DNA of 48,791 nt from an uncultured bacterium (GTDB lineage: Bacteria; Desulfobacterota; Binatia; HRBIN30; CADEER01): the NCBI GenBank assembly GCA_902826395.1, contig CADEER010000023.1, positions 1-48,791 of the forward strand. The letters are read 5' to 3'. The notes below the pieces were generated by a model that saw only the letters and a program-made list of their open reading frames with translations, was not told where the DNA came from and ran no database searches. Shown in pieces: positions 1 to 7,316 of this stretch. The number at the start of each line of letters is the position of its first letter. Position 1 is the stretch's first letter. The translations under genes and the position numbers were made by a program.

Positions 1-22
1 GCGGTATCCCGACATCGGCGTG

Positions 23-52
23 ATCTCTGTGTCCTCTGTGCCTCTGTGGTGA
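23..52 (-). repeat. Arm of CACAGAG-type interspersed inverted repeat (right arm, window-edge copy)
   Basis: These 30 bases are the reverse complement of the arms at 3957-3986 and 35509-35538 and match the arm at 35639-35668 in the same orientation. The rest of this copy, including its partner arm, would lie left of the window. The arm ends in GTGGTGA, so the GTG codons proposed to start the glycosyltransferase gene lie inside it. Confidence 0.85.
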
Positions 53-1944
53 ATTCAGTCCTTTTCTTCGGCGCGTTGGCGACTGCCTTCTTGGGGCAGT
101 ATCTGCTGACGCCGTTTGGTGAGACGCGGGCTTTTGCGAAGCTTCCCGTCGAGCAGGCGCCGTTTGGCTTTGCGCTGCTCGTCATCGCGGGATTGGCGGC
201 GGCGTGGGTGGTCTGGCGCTGTGACGAGCGCGCTGACGACGCGCCGTCGCGCGCTCTACCGGTCTTGCGGCGGGGGTGGCTGAACGCCGCCGTGGTGCTG
301 GTCGCGGTGGCGGTGTCGGCGGTGCTGTACGACGCCGGCACCACCTGGGCGATCTGTCCGTGGGCTCTCGGCATACTGTTCCTCGTAGTGGCCGCGGCCG
401 GCGACGCGGTGGCGCCGCGCGCATCGGCCGTCGAATGGCTCGGTGTGGCGCTGGTCGTCGCGGTGGCGATTCTCTACCGGCTGCCCGGGCTGGAGAGCAT
501 TCCGCCGATGGTGCACGGCGACGAGGCTGCGTGTGGGATCGAGGCACGGCGCATCCTGCGCGGCGAGGTGTCCAACCTGCTCGGGATCGGTTGGTACGAC
601 ATCCCGCAACTGAGCTTCGCGCTGTCGGCGTTCTTCATGCGCATCTTCGGCGACGATCTGTTCGGTTTGCGCATGGGGTCGGTGGTGCTGGGCATCGCGT
701 CGGTGCCGCTGCTCTACGGCGTGGTGCGTGGCTTGTACGGCGCCGCGACGGCGTTCGTCGCCGCCTTTCTGCTCGCGGTGTCGCACTGGCACGTCCACTT
801 CAGCCGTATCGGCACCGATTACATGCAGGCGGGCTTCGCCGTGTTGCTGGTTCTGCTGTTCTTCTTGCGCGGTCGGCGGCACGGGCGAGCGCTCGACTGG
901 GTTCTGGCGGGTTTGTCGATCGGGTTGGCCTGCAGCGTGTATTACGCGGGACGGGCGAGCATCGTGATCGTTGCAGCGATCCTGATCTGCGACTGGTCCA
1001 TCGATCGCGAGGCCGCGCGCCGGTACGTGCGCGGTGCGACACTGATGTTGCTCGCGACCGTGCTCTTCGTCGCGCCGATCGTGGCGGCGATGGCGTGGTC
1101 GCCGTCGTCGCTGCTCGATCGATCGAGCGGGGTCTTCGTGCTGGCGCCGCACAATCTCGAGCACGTGGGGGCAACCGCCGACGCGCCCGGTATCGCGCGA
1201 GTGATGCTCATGCAGGCGGCGAACTCCCTTGCCGCTTTCAACTGGAAGGGAGAGACCAGCGAGCAGCACGCGCATCCGGCGCCGCTCCTCGACTTCTGGA
1301 CCGGTGCGGTTTTTGCCGTCGGACTGATCGCGTACACGATCGCGGCGTTGCGACGGCCGCGGCATCGCGTCGTTGTCGCGTGGTTCTGGATCAATCTGGT
1401 CCTCGGCTCGCTGCTCACCGTCGACGCGATGTTCTCGCCGCGCATGATCGCCGCAGTGCCGGCGATCTTCGTCTTCGCCGCCCTGGTGTTGGATCTCCAT
1501 CGCGAGCTCGCCGCCCGAACATTCGGCGGCGCGATCGCGGGCGTGTCGGTGGCCGTTTTTCTGGTCGCGACCGCCGTGGCCAACTACGAAGACTACTTCG
1601 AGCTGCACGTCCGCGATCTGCAGCCGGCCGCCGCGCCCACCATCCTGGCGCGCTTCCTCGCGGGAAACGCCGATGCACCGCCGATCTACGTCTACGGTAC
1701 ACAGTCGGTGCGCTACGACACGGCGCTCTTTCTGGTGCCCGAAACGACGGCGACCGATCTCGACGACGACAGCCCGCTGCCGCGCCCCGATCCCGCGGCG
1801 CTGGTAGTCGTCGATCTCGATTGGTCCGGCGCGTCCGACGTCGCCGCGCGGATCGCGGCCGAGTATCCGGCGGCGACGCGCACGTCACTGGTCATGTCGA
1901 ACGGCAGGACGGTCTTCGACGTCTACCGTTTGGAACGCCGATAG
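46..1944 (+). CDS. GT39-type (ArnT/PMT-like) integral membrane glycosyltransferase
   Basis: A protein of about 632 residues with roughly a dozen hydrophobic helices. After the early helices comes a periplasmic loop with the acidic motif HGDEAACGIEARR (about residues 158-170), typical of the catalytic loop of GT39-family enzymes that use polyprenyl-phosphate-linked sugars at the periplasmic face. The C-terminal 100 residues are a soluble tail. The substrate cannot be read from the sequence. The minor-pilin cassette that follows makes a pilus or envelope glycan target conceivable, but this is only inference. The start is uncertain: GTG at 46 or 49 lies within the repeat arm, the frame is open to the window edge, and the first membrane helix begins almost at once, so the gene may start upstream of the window. 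Confidence 0.75.
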   Translation: MVNSVLFFGALATAFLGQYLLTPFGETRAFAKLPVEQAPFGFALLVIAGLAAAWVVWRCDERADDAPSRALPVLRRGWLNAAVVLVAVAVSAVLYDAGTTWAICPWALGILFLVVAAAGDAVAPRASAVEWLGVALVVAVAILYRLPGLESIPPMVHGDEAACGIEARRILRGEVSNLLGIGWYDIPQLSFALSAFFMRIFGDDLFGLRMGSVVLGIASVPLLYGVVRGLYGAATAFVAAFLLAVSHWHVHFSRIGTDYMQAGFAVLLVLLFFLRGRRHGRALDWVLAGLSIGLACSVYYAGRASIVIVAAILICDWSIDREAARRYVRGATLMLLATVLFVAPIVAAMAWSPSSLLDRSSGVFVLAPHNLEHVGATADAPGIARVMLMQAANSLAAFNWKGETSEQHAHPAPLLDFWTGAVFAVGLIAYTIAALRRPRHRVVVAWFWINLVLGSLLTVDAMFSPRMIAAVPAIFVFAALVLDLHRELAARTFGGAIAGVSVAVFLVATAVANYEDYFELHVRDLQPAAAPTILARFLAGNADAPPIYVYGTQSVRYDTALFLVPETTATDLDDDSPLPRPDPAALVVVDLDWSGASDVAARIAAEYPAATRTSLVMSNGRTVFDVYRLERR

Positions 1945-2176
1945 CGGGCGGGTTCTGTAACCGCCGAGCTGCGTAGCGGTCTGCCGTCAGCCGGACAACT
2001 GAAACGATGCGCGTGGCGACGATGTAACAGTTGGCGCTTTTGTGCATGTTGCGCATCGCACGGCGTCCGCCACGGCAACCGCTTGAATCCATTGAGTTTT
2101 TTGCTGCCGAGGAGTGGATTTCCTGTGGAAAGAGTGTGGAACCGGTGATTTGGTATGGGCTTCCGCTCGCGAGGTG

Positions 2177-2743
2177 ATGGGTTTGCGCAACCAATTCGAA
2201 CAGGGCCGTCCAACTTGTCATGTGCAAGTCAAACTTCGGTATCTGAGCAATAGCGGGTCCAGTCTGCCGGAAGTGATGACGACGGTCGGCGTCGTCGCGG
2301 TCCTGATGGCGATTGCCGCGCTCGGGCTGACCCGCCGCTACGTGGACCTGGAGTCCAGTCACCAGGAGCTGGTCAGTTCGGTTCGCGAGCTGCGGCTGCG
2401 CGCCACTCTCAAGGGTGCGCATTATCGGCTGACACCTTCTTCCTCCGCGTACGAGATACAGCGATTGCGCGACGACGACGGGGATGGGCTGTGGATCCCC
2501 GATCCGGATTCGCCGGCGCGCGTCGTCGAGCTGCCGCCCGGAGTGGCGATCGCGGCCGAAAAGCTGTCCGGCGATGCGGCGGCCGTCGAGTTCGATACGC
2601 GCGGTGTCATGGTCGATCCGGACGGCGCGGCCGCCGAAGTCGTGCGCATCGCGCTGACCGATGCAGACGGCGACCGGCGTGTCGTCGAAGTGTGGCCGAG
2701 CGGTCAGGTGCAGGGGCAGATCATTGTTGGAGTACTGCGCTGA
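2177..2743 (+). CDS. fimT: GspH/FimT-type minor pseudopilin (cassette 1)
   Basis: About 188 residues. The prepilin signature is a leader ending in NSG, followed by SSLPEV and a hydrophobic helix (VGVVAVLMAIAALGL). Glu at +5 is conserved, although the +1 residue is Ser instead of the usual Phe or Met. The remainder is a small beta-rich globular domain ending in a WPSGQV motif, which the cassette-2 paralogue at 43461-43958 shares as YPSGQV. It is expected to be cleaved by prepilin peptidase and to join the minor-pilin tip complex that primes type IV pilus assembly. The frame is open back to GTG 2114, but that gives a 48-residue leader; ATG 2177 gives about 27 and is preferred. It is first of four co-directional genes, with 22 bases before pilV. 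Confidence 0.75.
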   Translation: MGLRNQFEQGRPTCHVQVKLRYLSNSGSSLPEVMTTVGVVAVLMAIAALGLTRRYVDLESSHQELVSSVRELRLRATLKGAHYRLTPSSSAYEIQRLRDDDGDGLWIPDPDSPARVVELPPGVAIAAEKLSGDAAAVEFDTRGVMVDPDGAAAEVVRIALTDADGDRRVVEVWPSGQVQGQIIVGVLR

Positions 2744-2765
2744 TGCGCGTGGCCGGGGTGCTGCA

Positions 2766-3140
2766 ATGATGCGCGAGGCGAACGCCGGATTCACCCTAAT
2801 GGAAGTTCTCATCGGTATGGTCGTCGTCGGCCTCGCCGCGTCGGCGACGGCGGTTGCGATGCAGTCGGCGGCGAACTTCGTCGGCGAGAACGCGACCCAT
2901 ATCGAGGCGATCGCTCTCGCCCAGGAGGCGATCGAGGATCTGCGCGCTCTGCCCTACGAGGAGATCGAGAGCGGCGATCGGCAGAGCGACGACGGCCGCA
3001 TTGCCCTCACCTGGGAGGTCGAGGCCGACAGCCCGGAGGTGGGAACGAAATCGGTAGCAGTCGCTGCCGGCTGGACGTGGAAAGGGGAGCCGCGTCGGTA
3101 TGTCCTCAAGACGGTGTATTCGCGCATCGGCCGCAACTGA
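2766..3140 (+). CDS. pilV: PilV/GspI-type minor pilin (cassette 1)
   Basis: 124 residues. The short leader MMREANAG is followed by the class III prepilin signature FTLMEVLIGMVVVGL, with Phe +1 and Glu +5. A long alpha helix (ATHIEAIALAQEAIEDLRALPYEEI) follows, the usual PilV layout in which the LPYEEIE segment ends the helix before a beta domain. ATG 2766 is preferred because it leaves an eight-residue leader; ATG 2769 is the alternative. The 3' end overlaps the next gene by 41 bases, which suggests translational coupling. It should act in the pilus-tip priming complex with the neighbouring FimT, PilW and PilX proteins. The counterpart in cassette 2 is 43055-43474. Confidence 0.82.
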   Translation: MMREANAGFTLMEVLIGMVVVGLAASATAVAMQSAANFVGENATHIEAIALAQEAIEDLRALPYEEIESGDRQSDDGRIALTWEVEADSPEVGTKSVAVAAGWTWKGEPRRYVLKTVYSRIGRN

Positions 3141-3948
3141 TCAGCGCGGCTTCTCGCTGGTCGAGACGCTGGTGGCGCTCGTCCTCACGGGCATCGTCAT
3201 GGCCGTCTTCGTTCGCGACTTCGGCTTCACGGTGCAGACCCGCCGCGAAATGGACCTCGCGTCCGAAACCCAGCAGGCGCTCCACGCGGCGCACACCTTC
3301 ATCAGCCAGGAGCTGCGACAGGCGGGTGCGTGTCTACCCGAGAACGGCGAGTTCATCGCACTGGCGGGCAAAGACGGCGGCTCGCAGGACGAGCTCACCC
3401 TGCGCATCGGCATCGCCGACCGGGCGACGTTGACTTGCACGACGACGCTGCTCAGCGCCGACAAGGCGGCCGGCGAGCGGACCCTCGACGTGCAGGATGC
3501 CGCGGGCTTCCAGAAGGGGCAGTGGATCTACGTCACCCGCCTCGGCGGTCAGGGGGGCACGTTTCGCATCGCCTCGGCCGGCGCGGGACAGATCGAGATC
3601 GAGGGCGGCCTCGACGCCGACTACGTCGCCGGCGGCGGTGTGTACGCCGTCGAGGAACGCGTCTACGCGGTTCTCAACCTTGGCGACGTGCCGGTTCTGA
3701 CCGTGGCGATCGACGGCGCCGATCCGCAGCCGCTGGTCGCGGGAGTCGAGGAGCTCGACGTCAGTTATAAGCTCGATCCCTGCCCGCCGTGTGCCCCGGT
3801 GGACGAGCCGGTGAGCACATCCGAATGGCGCCGGGTGCGCGAGGTCGTCCTGCGGGTGACGGCGCGCTCGGTCTCACCGCGGCCGCAGGGCGGCGGCTAC
3901 GTCCGCTCCGAAGGCTCGACCGCGGTGCGCCCGCGCAACCTTCTCTAA
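3100..3948 (+). CDS. pilW: PilW-type minor pilin (cassette 1)
   Basis: 282 residues. Leader of 17 residues ending in RG, then FSLVETLVALVLTGIVM (Phe +1, Glu +5). The helix is followed by the PilW-like stretch ELRQAGACLPENGEFIAL, which is nearly repeated in the cassette-2 paralogue as ELRLGGACLPETGEFIAL. Both proteins also share a DPQP motif and end in PRNL. Four Cys residues are notable: one in GACLP, one in LTCTT and two in DPCPPC. The role is a minor pilin of the tip complex. The gene begins inside the 3' end of pilV in another frame. Its stop is followed after eight bases by a copy of the CACAGAG repeat, which separates it from pilX. Confidence 0.82.
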   Translation: MSSRRCIRASAATDQRGFSLVETLVALVLTGIVMAVFVRDFGFTVQTRREMDLASETQQALHAAHTFISQELRQAGACLPENGEFIALAGKDGGSQDELTLRIGIADRATLTCTTTLLSADKAAGERTLDVQDAAGFQKGQWIYVTRLGGQGGTFRIASAGAGQIEIEGGLDADYVAGGGVYAVEERVYAVLNLGDVPVLTVAIDGADPQPLVAGVEELDVSYKLDPCPPCAPVDEPVSTSEWRRVREVVLRVTARSVSPRPQGGGYVRSEGSTAVRPRNLL

Positions 3949-3956
3949 GGACTTCT

Positions 3957-4020
3957 TCACCACAGAGGCACAGAGGACACAGAGATCTCGTTTGCGGGAT
4001 GCGCTCTGCTGATGGCTCGC
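3957..4020 (+). repeat. Half copy of CACAGAG-type inverted-repeat element
   Basis: Bases 3957-3986 are a 30-base arm that matches the reverse complement of 35639-35668 exactly and differs from 35509-35538 by one base. Homology continues inwards: CTGATGGCTCGC at 4009-4020 corresponds to CTGATTGCTCGC at 35562-35573, at nearly the same distance from the arm. The other half and second arm are missing and replaced by the 5' end of the pilX reading frame. The ATG proposed for pilX lies inside this homology. Confidence 0.8.
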
Positions 4021-6249
4021 GACACTTTCAAGCCGTTTGGTCGATTGCTTCGCCTAGTGCTGCTGAGGTCGTGCTTCCGCCTGCGCAATCAGCGCGGCGC
4101 GGCGCTTCTCAGCGCGATCATGATTCTCGGCGCGCTCGGTGCCATCGCCGCGGTGCACGCCCTGAACGTGCGCGCGGCGCTGCGCATTCGCGGCGCCGGC
4201 GCCGAACGGCAGGTGGGCTACTACGCTGCCGAGGGCGGGCTCAATGTCGGCATCTCTCGCTTTGCGAACATCTTTCGCGAAGGCGGCAAGCCTCAGGCGG
4301 AGGACTTTGCGCAGACGTTCGCGCTCGACGATTACGAGGTCGCGGTCTCGCTGCGCGAATCGCCGGGCTGTGCCCCGTGCGCGGCGACGCGGATCGCGAT
4401 CGGAGAGGTATTCGCCGGCCTCAACACCATCCCGTACCGCTACACCATCCACGCCGAGTCCGGCCGCGCAGCTGGCGAGACGGCGGCACACGTCGCGGGC
4501 GAGTTCGACATCCACAATGTTCCGGTCTTCCAGTTTCTGGCGTTCGTCGACGCGCCGCTGTTCGCCATGCCGTTGCACGACATGACGCTGCACGGGCGCA
4601 TCCACACCAACGGTGACTTGTACGTGCAGCCGGACGCCGTGCTGCGCGTCGAGGATCTGCCGGGCCTGATCAACGACGTCCACGTCACCGCGGTCGGCGA
4701 CATCTATCGCGGCGGCCGCAAGTACGACGCGAGCTGGCGGTGCTCCGGAGATGTCTCGATCGACAAGTTGGAGGACGAGGCGGCGCCGCCGGGTGACCTC
4801 GATCCGCTGGCGATGTCGTGTTCGTCGTCGGCGCCGCTGTCGGAAAGCGCGCTGGGCGCCTGGCACGGATCGGTGCGCGCGGGAGTGCGCAACGTGGTCG
4901 CGCCGTCGATGGACATCCTGGCGCGCGGCTCCGGCGCGTATTGGCAAAACGCCGACCTGCGCATCGTTCTGCGCCTCGACGAGGTCGGTGCGCCGGTCGA
5001 TTTCGGGGCGCTCGATCTCTGTCCGGGTGCGCCGCCGTCGCCGCCGGGGTTGCATCCGATCGAGGTGCAGGATGCCGCGGGAGCGCGCGACGCGGTGCGC
5101 AGCCGCCGACTCCTGCGTTTCCTCTGCGAGCGTCGCGGCGCGCTCTTCTACAACGACGTGCCGATCGCGCCGCCGATCCCGCCCGACGCGGGCATCGCCG
5201 CCCAGCCGGGCAGCTACGCGCCCGCCTTCGCTGCCGCCGATCGCGTCTACCGCCGCGCCGGCGAGGACACGTCGGGCGACGGCGTCGTCGGCGGCAGCGA
5301 CGACAACGCCGATGTCTGTCCGTCGGGCGCCGGTGCGGCGCCGCCGTGGTTCAACGCGGCGACTTGCCCGCCGTTCAACGATCCCCCGGCTGCCAATCGC
5401 TGGTTCCTCGACACCGATTACCGCCGCGGCGGATTCTTCAATCACCGCGAGCAGGAATGGATGTACCTGCTCAATTTGAATCTGCGCGCCCTGATCGAGT
5501 GGAACGCGCTGAACGGCGACGCGTTGTTCGCGCGCGGCGACACCAGCGACGAGGGGCTGGTGATCTACCTCGGAGTGCAGGGGCCGGACTCGGAAGGCAT
5601 GAACAACTACGGCGTGCGCATCTTCGACTCGGCCGATCTCGACGGGACGAACGCGACGTTTCCGCCCGGCGTCGCCGACCCAACCGGCGTCTCGGTAGTC
5701 TCCGATCAACTCGCCATCGTCGAGGGCAACTTCAACATCCGCGACAAGGCGCCCGCCGCGGTGCTCGCCGATGCCGTCTACCTGCTGTCGCAGGGATGGG
5801 AGGTGCCGGCCGGCGTCGTCGCCAACGATCTGAAGAGCGCTTTCGACCTGGCCAGCAACACGCGCGACGTGCCGGCGGCCGACTGGCCCGGCGGCACCGC
5901 CTTCACGGCGCCGGGTGCGCTCGGCGTCAACGCGGCGCTGCTCGGCGGCATCGGGCCGAGCACCCTCGACCCAGATTGGTACAACGGCGGCATCGAGAAC
6001 TTCGCCCGCCTGCTCGAAAGCTGGAGCGGCCGCTCGCTGACCTACCGCGGCTCCTTCGTCAGCCTCGGCGAGCCGCGCCACAGGCTGAACCACTGGCACT
6101 GCGGCTCCGGCAACGCGTGCAACATCTACGACCCGCCGCTGCGCATGTTCGACTACGACACCGACTTCGACCGCGTGGAGAACCTACCCCCGATGACCCC
6201 GCGCTTCGTGTACCTGCAGCAGCGCATGTACACCCGCTTCTATCAGTAG
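4012..6249 (+). CDS. pilX: Giant PilX/GspK-like minor pilin (cassette 1)
   Basis: 745 residues from this start. The N-terminus carries NQRGAALLSAIMILGALGAIAAVHAL, a prepilin-like cleavage site (G|A) and helix that lacks Glu +5, as PilX and GspK proteins do. Next comes YYAAEGGLNVGISRF, the usual PilX segment. PilX proteins are usually about 150-250 residues; here some 650 residues of extracellular domain follow, with motifs shared with the cassette-2 paralogue: GRIHTNGDLYV, DYRRGGFFNHREQEWMY, RGSFVSLGEP and CNIYDPP. ATG 4012 lies in the repeat element and gives a leader of about 30 residues, so a later TTG 4045 or GTG 4057 is possible. I infer a pilus-tip or adhesin-like role. No pilY1 is visible in the window, so the large domain might supply a PilY1-like function, but this is speculative. 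Confidence 0.8.
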   Translation: MARDTFKPFGRLLRLVLLRSCFRLRNQRGAALLSAIMILGALGAIAAVHALNVRAALRIRGAGAERQVGYYAAEGGLNVGISRFANIFREGGKPQAEDFAQTFALDDYEVAVSLRESPGCAPCAATRIAIGEVFAGLNTIPYRYTIHAESGRAAGETAAHVAGEFDIHNVPVFQFLAFVDAPLFAMPLHDMTLHGRIHTNGDLYVQPDAVLRVEDLPGLINDVHVTAVGDIYRGGRKYDASWRCSGDVSIDKLEDEAAPPGDLDPLAMSCSSSAPLSESALGAWHGSVRAGVRNVVAPSMDILARGSGAYWQNADLRIVLRLDEVGAPVDFGALDLCPGAPPSPPGLHPIEVQDAAGARDAVRSRRLLRFLCERRGALFYNDVPIAPPIPPDAGIAAQPGSYAPAFAAADRVYRRAGEDTSGDGVVGGSDDNADVCPSGAGAAPPWFNAATCPPFNDPPAANRWFLDTDYRRGGFFNHREQEWMYLLNLNLRALIEWNALNGDALFARGDTSDEGLVIYLGVQGPDSEGMNNYGVRIFDSADLDGTNATFPPGVADPTGVSVVSDQLAIVEGNFNIRDKAPAAVLADAVYLLSQGWEVPAGVVANDLKSAFDLASNTRDVPAADWPGGTAFTAPGALGVNAALLGGIGPSTLDPDWYNGGIENFARLLESWSGRSLTYRGSFVSLGEPRHRLNHWHCGSGNACNIYDPPLRMFDYDTDFDRVENLPPMTPRFVYLQQRMYTRFYQ

Positions 6250-6296
6250 CGCCGAAGCTCACGGGCGCCACCCTCGACGGCTGCGGCAGGAGTTCG

Positions 6297-6311
6297 GGTG
6301 TGTGCCACACC
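6297..6311. promoter_or_regulatory. Small palindrome upstream of brnT, candidate operator
   Basis: GGTGTG-TGC-CACACC is a perfect 6-bp inverted repeat ending 16 bases before the GTG start of the BrnT-like gene. BrnT-type toxin-antitoxin operons are commonly autoregulated by the antitoxin or complex, so an operator here is plausible, but nothing else in the sequence proves it. It could equally be a weak hairpin after pilX. Confidence 0.35.
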
Positions 6312-6327
6312 ATGCTAGGGTCAGCCG

Positions 6328-6603
6328 GTGGAGTTCGAATGGGATCCGGGGAAGGAAGCTTCGAACCTTGGCAAGCATGGTGTGTCCTTTGAGGAGGCGA
6401 TCACTATTTTCGCGGACCCCTTGGCAACGACGGTGTCAGATCGCGATCATTCGCGCGGCGAGGAGCGCTGGCTGACCACGGGCCTATCGAGCCGTCGACG
6501 CGTGCTCATCGTGTGGCATACGAATGCGGGACCGAGACTGAGAATCATTGGTGCGCGCGAGGCGACATCTCACGAGCGGAGGACGTATGAGTCGGGCGAA
6601 TAG
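6328..6603 (+). CDS. brnT: BrnT-family (DUF497) toxin
   Basis: 91 residues. The N-terminus MEFEWDPGKEASNLGKHGVSFEEA is the classic BrnT signature, followed by IFADPLATTVSDRDHSRGEERW and a C-terminal RIIGAREATSHERRTYE segment, all typical of this RelE-fold ribonuclease family that cleaves RNA to arrest translation. The length is normal for the family. The start is GTG with AGGG seven bases upstream. The antitoxin gene overlaps its 3' end, the usual toxin-first order of BrnTA systems. The local base composition is lower in GC than the neighbouring pilin genes, consistent with acquisition by transfer. Confidence 0.88.
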   Translation: MEFEWDPGKEASNLGKHGVSFEEAITIFADPLATTVSDRDHSRGEERWLTTGLSSRRRVLIVWHTNAGPRLRIIGAREATSHERRTYESGE

Positions 6604-6808
6604 GCATAGCGAGGAAGGAGAAATGAATTCGGAGTATGACATTCGCGGGGGAGTCCGAGGGAAGTACTTCGAACGGTACCAGCAGGGGACGAACGTTGTG
6701 CTTCTCGATTCCGACGTTGCCGCTGTCTTTCATGACTCCGAGTCTGTAAACCGCGCGCTAAGGATGCTCATCGAGGTGGCGCGTGGTGTCAGGACTGACA
6801 GGCAATAG
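6587..6808 (+). CDS. Antitoxin partner of BrnT
   Basis: 73 residues from ATG 6587, which has a good ribosome-binding site (GGAGG, five-base spacing) and overlaps the end of brnT by 17 bases. A second in-frame ATG at 6623 also has AAGGAG just upstream and would give 61 residues. The core EYDIRGGVRGKYFERYQQGTNVVLLDSDVAAVFHDSESVNRALRMLIEVA is the conserved DUF497-partner antitoxin pattern, whose C-terminal DSESVN..LR helix region resembles ribbon-helix-helix-type operator-binding partners. It should neutralise the toxin and probably co-repress the operon. Counted GC in 6601-6720 is 65 of 120 bases, low for this window. Confidence 0.82.
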   Translation: MSRANRHSEEGEMNSEYDIRGGVRGKYFERYQQGTNVVLLDSDVAAVFHDSESVNRALRMLIEVARGVRTDRQ

Positions 6809-6838
6809 TTTCCCGAGAGGCTACCGCCTACGCGGGCC

Positions 6839-7213
6839 GTGAATCTCACGGAAAGCCAGAGCCTGGGTTACGTGAAAGCACCAAGACTCAACCTGTTGTT
6901 CATCTGCAGCCGGGCGAAGTGGCGCAGTCCTACCGCGGAACGAATCTTCTCGCGGTCCCCGAGATACTCGTGCAGGGCTCGTGGATTCAGCCACAAGTCT
7001 CAACGCACTCTCCAGCGCTCGGATGTAGAGTGGGCTGACGTTATCTTCGTGATGGAGCGCCACCACGCCGCGCGGCTTCGCGGTGAGCATCGATCATGGC
7101 TTGGCGATACGCCCGTTCACACCCTGGATATCCCCGACGAATATGAGTTCATGGCCCCAGAGCTTATCGAACTATTGGAGGATCGTGTGGGGTGGCATCT
7201 CGATCGCGTTTGA
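6839..7213 (+). CDS. Low-molecular-weight protein-tyrosine-phosphatase-like protein
   Basis: 124 residues. LNLLFICSRAKWRSPTAERIF contains the phosphatase loop C-x5-R-S (Cys23, Arg29, Ser30), and TLDIPDEYEFM near residues 97-107 supplies the general-acid Asp region. This is the short (about 105-125 residue) bacterial variant of the LMW-PTP fold, annotated in many genomes as a protein-tyrosine phosphatase of unknown target. The start is unsure: GTG 6839 gives 124 residues, and GTG 6872 (VKAPRLNLLF) would fit the family length better. It follows the toxin-antitoxin pair by about 30 bases in the same direction, and the three genes may form one accessory island. Confidence 0.75.
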   Translation: MNLTESQSLGYVKAPRLNLLFICSRAKWRSPTAERIFSRSPRYSCRARGFSHKSQRTLQRSDVEWADVIFVMERHHAARLRGEHRSWLGDTPVHTLDIPDEYEFMAPELIELLEDRVGWHLDRV

Positions 7214-7244
7214 CATGCCCGGCTAGCAAGGCGCATCGGAGCGG

Positions 7245-7259
7245 TTCTCGGCGAGAACG
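7245..7259. terminator. Hairpin between convergent genes
   Basis: GTTCTC-GGC-GAGAAC is a perfect 6-bp stem with a three-base loop in the roughly 100-base space between two convergent genes. There is no obvious T-run on either strand, so it is only a candidate bidirectional transcription stop. Confidence 0.3.
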
Positions 7260-7316
7260 GGTCGGCGTCTGTAAGCGGTAGTTCTGTTGTTTGGAACGAT
7301 CGACCGGCTGTGCCGA

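Noticed and set aside
256-1608. Long open frame on the minus strand opposite the glycosyltransferase gene
   Set aside because: Its composition is Arg-, His- and Gln-rich with no recognisable domain; it is the shadow of the + strand gene in GC-rich DNA.
2032-2046. TGGCGC...TGCA sequence upstream of pilin cassette 1, reminiscent of a sigma-54 promoter
   Set aside because: The GG-to-GC spacing is one base short of the required sigma-54 spacing and the -24 box is imperfect.
4054-6099. Open frame of about 680 codons antisense to cassette-1 pilX
   Set aside because: It has an Arg/Val-rich, domain-free translation; pilX on the other strand has clear prepilin and paralogue motifs.
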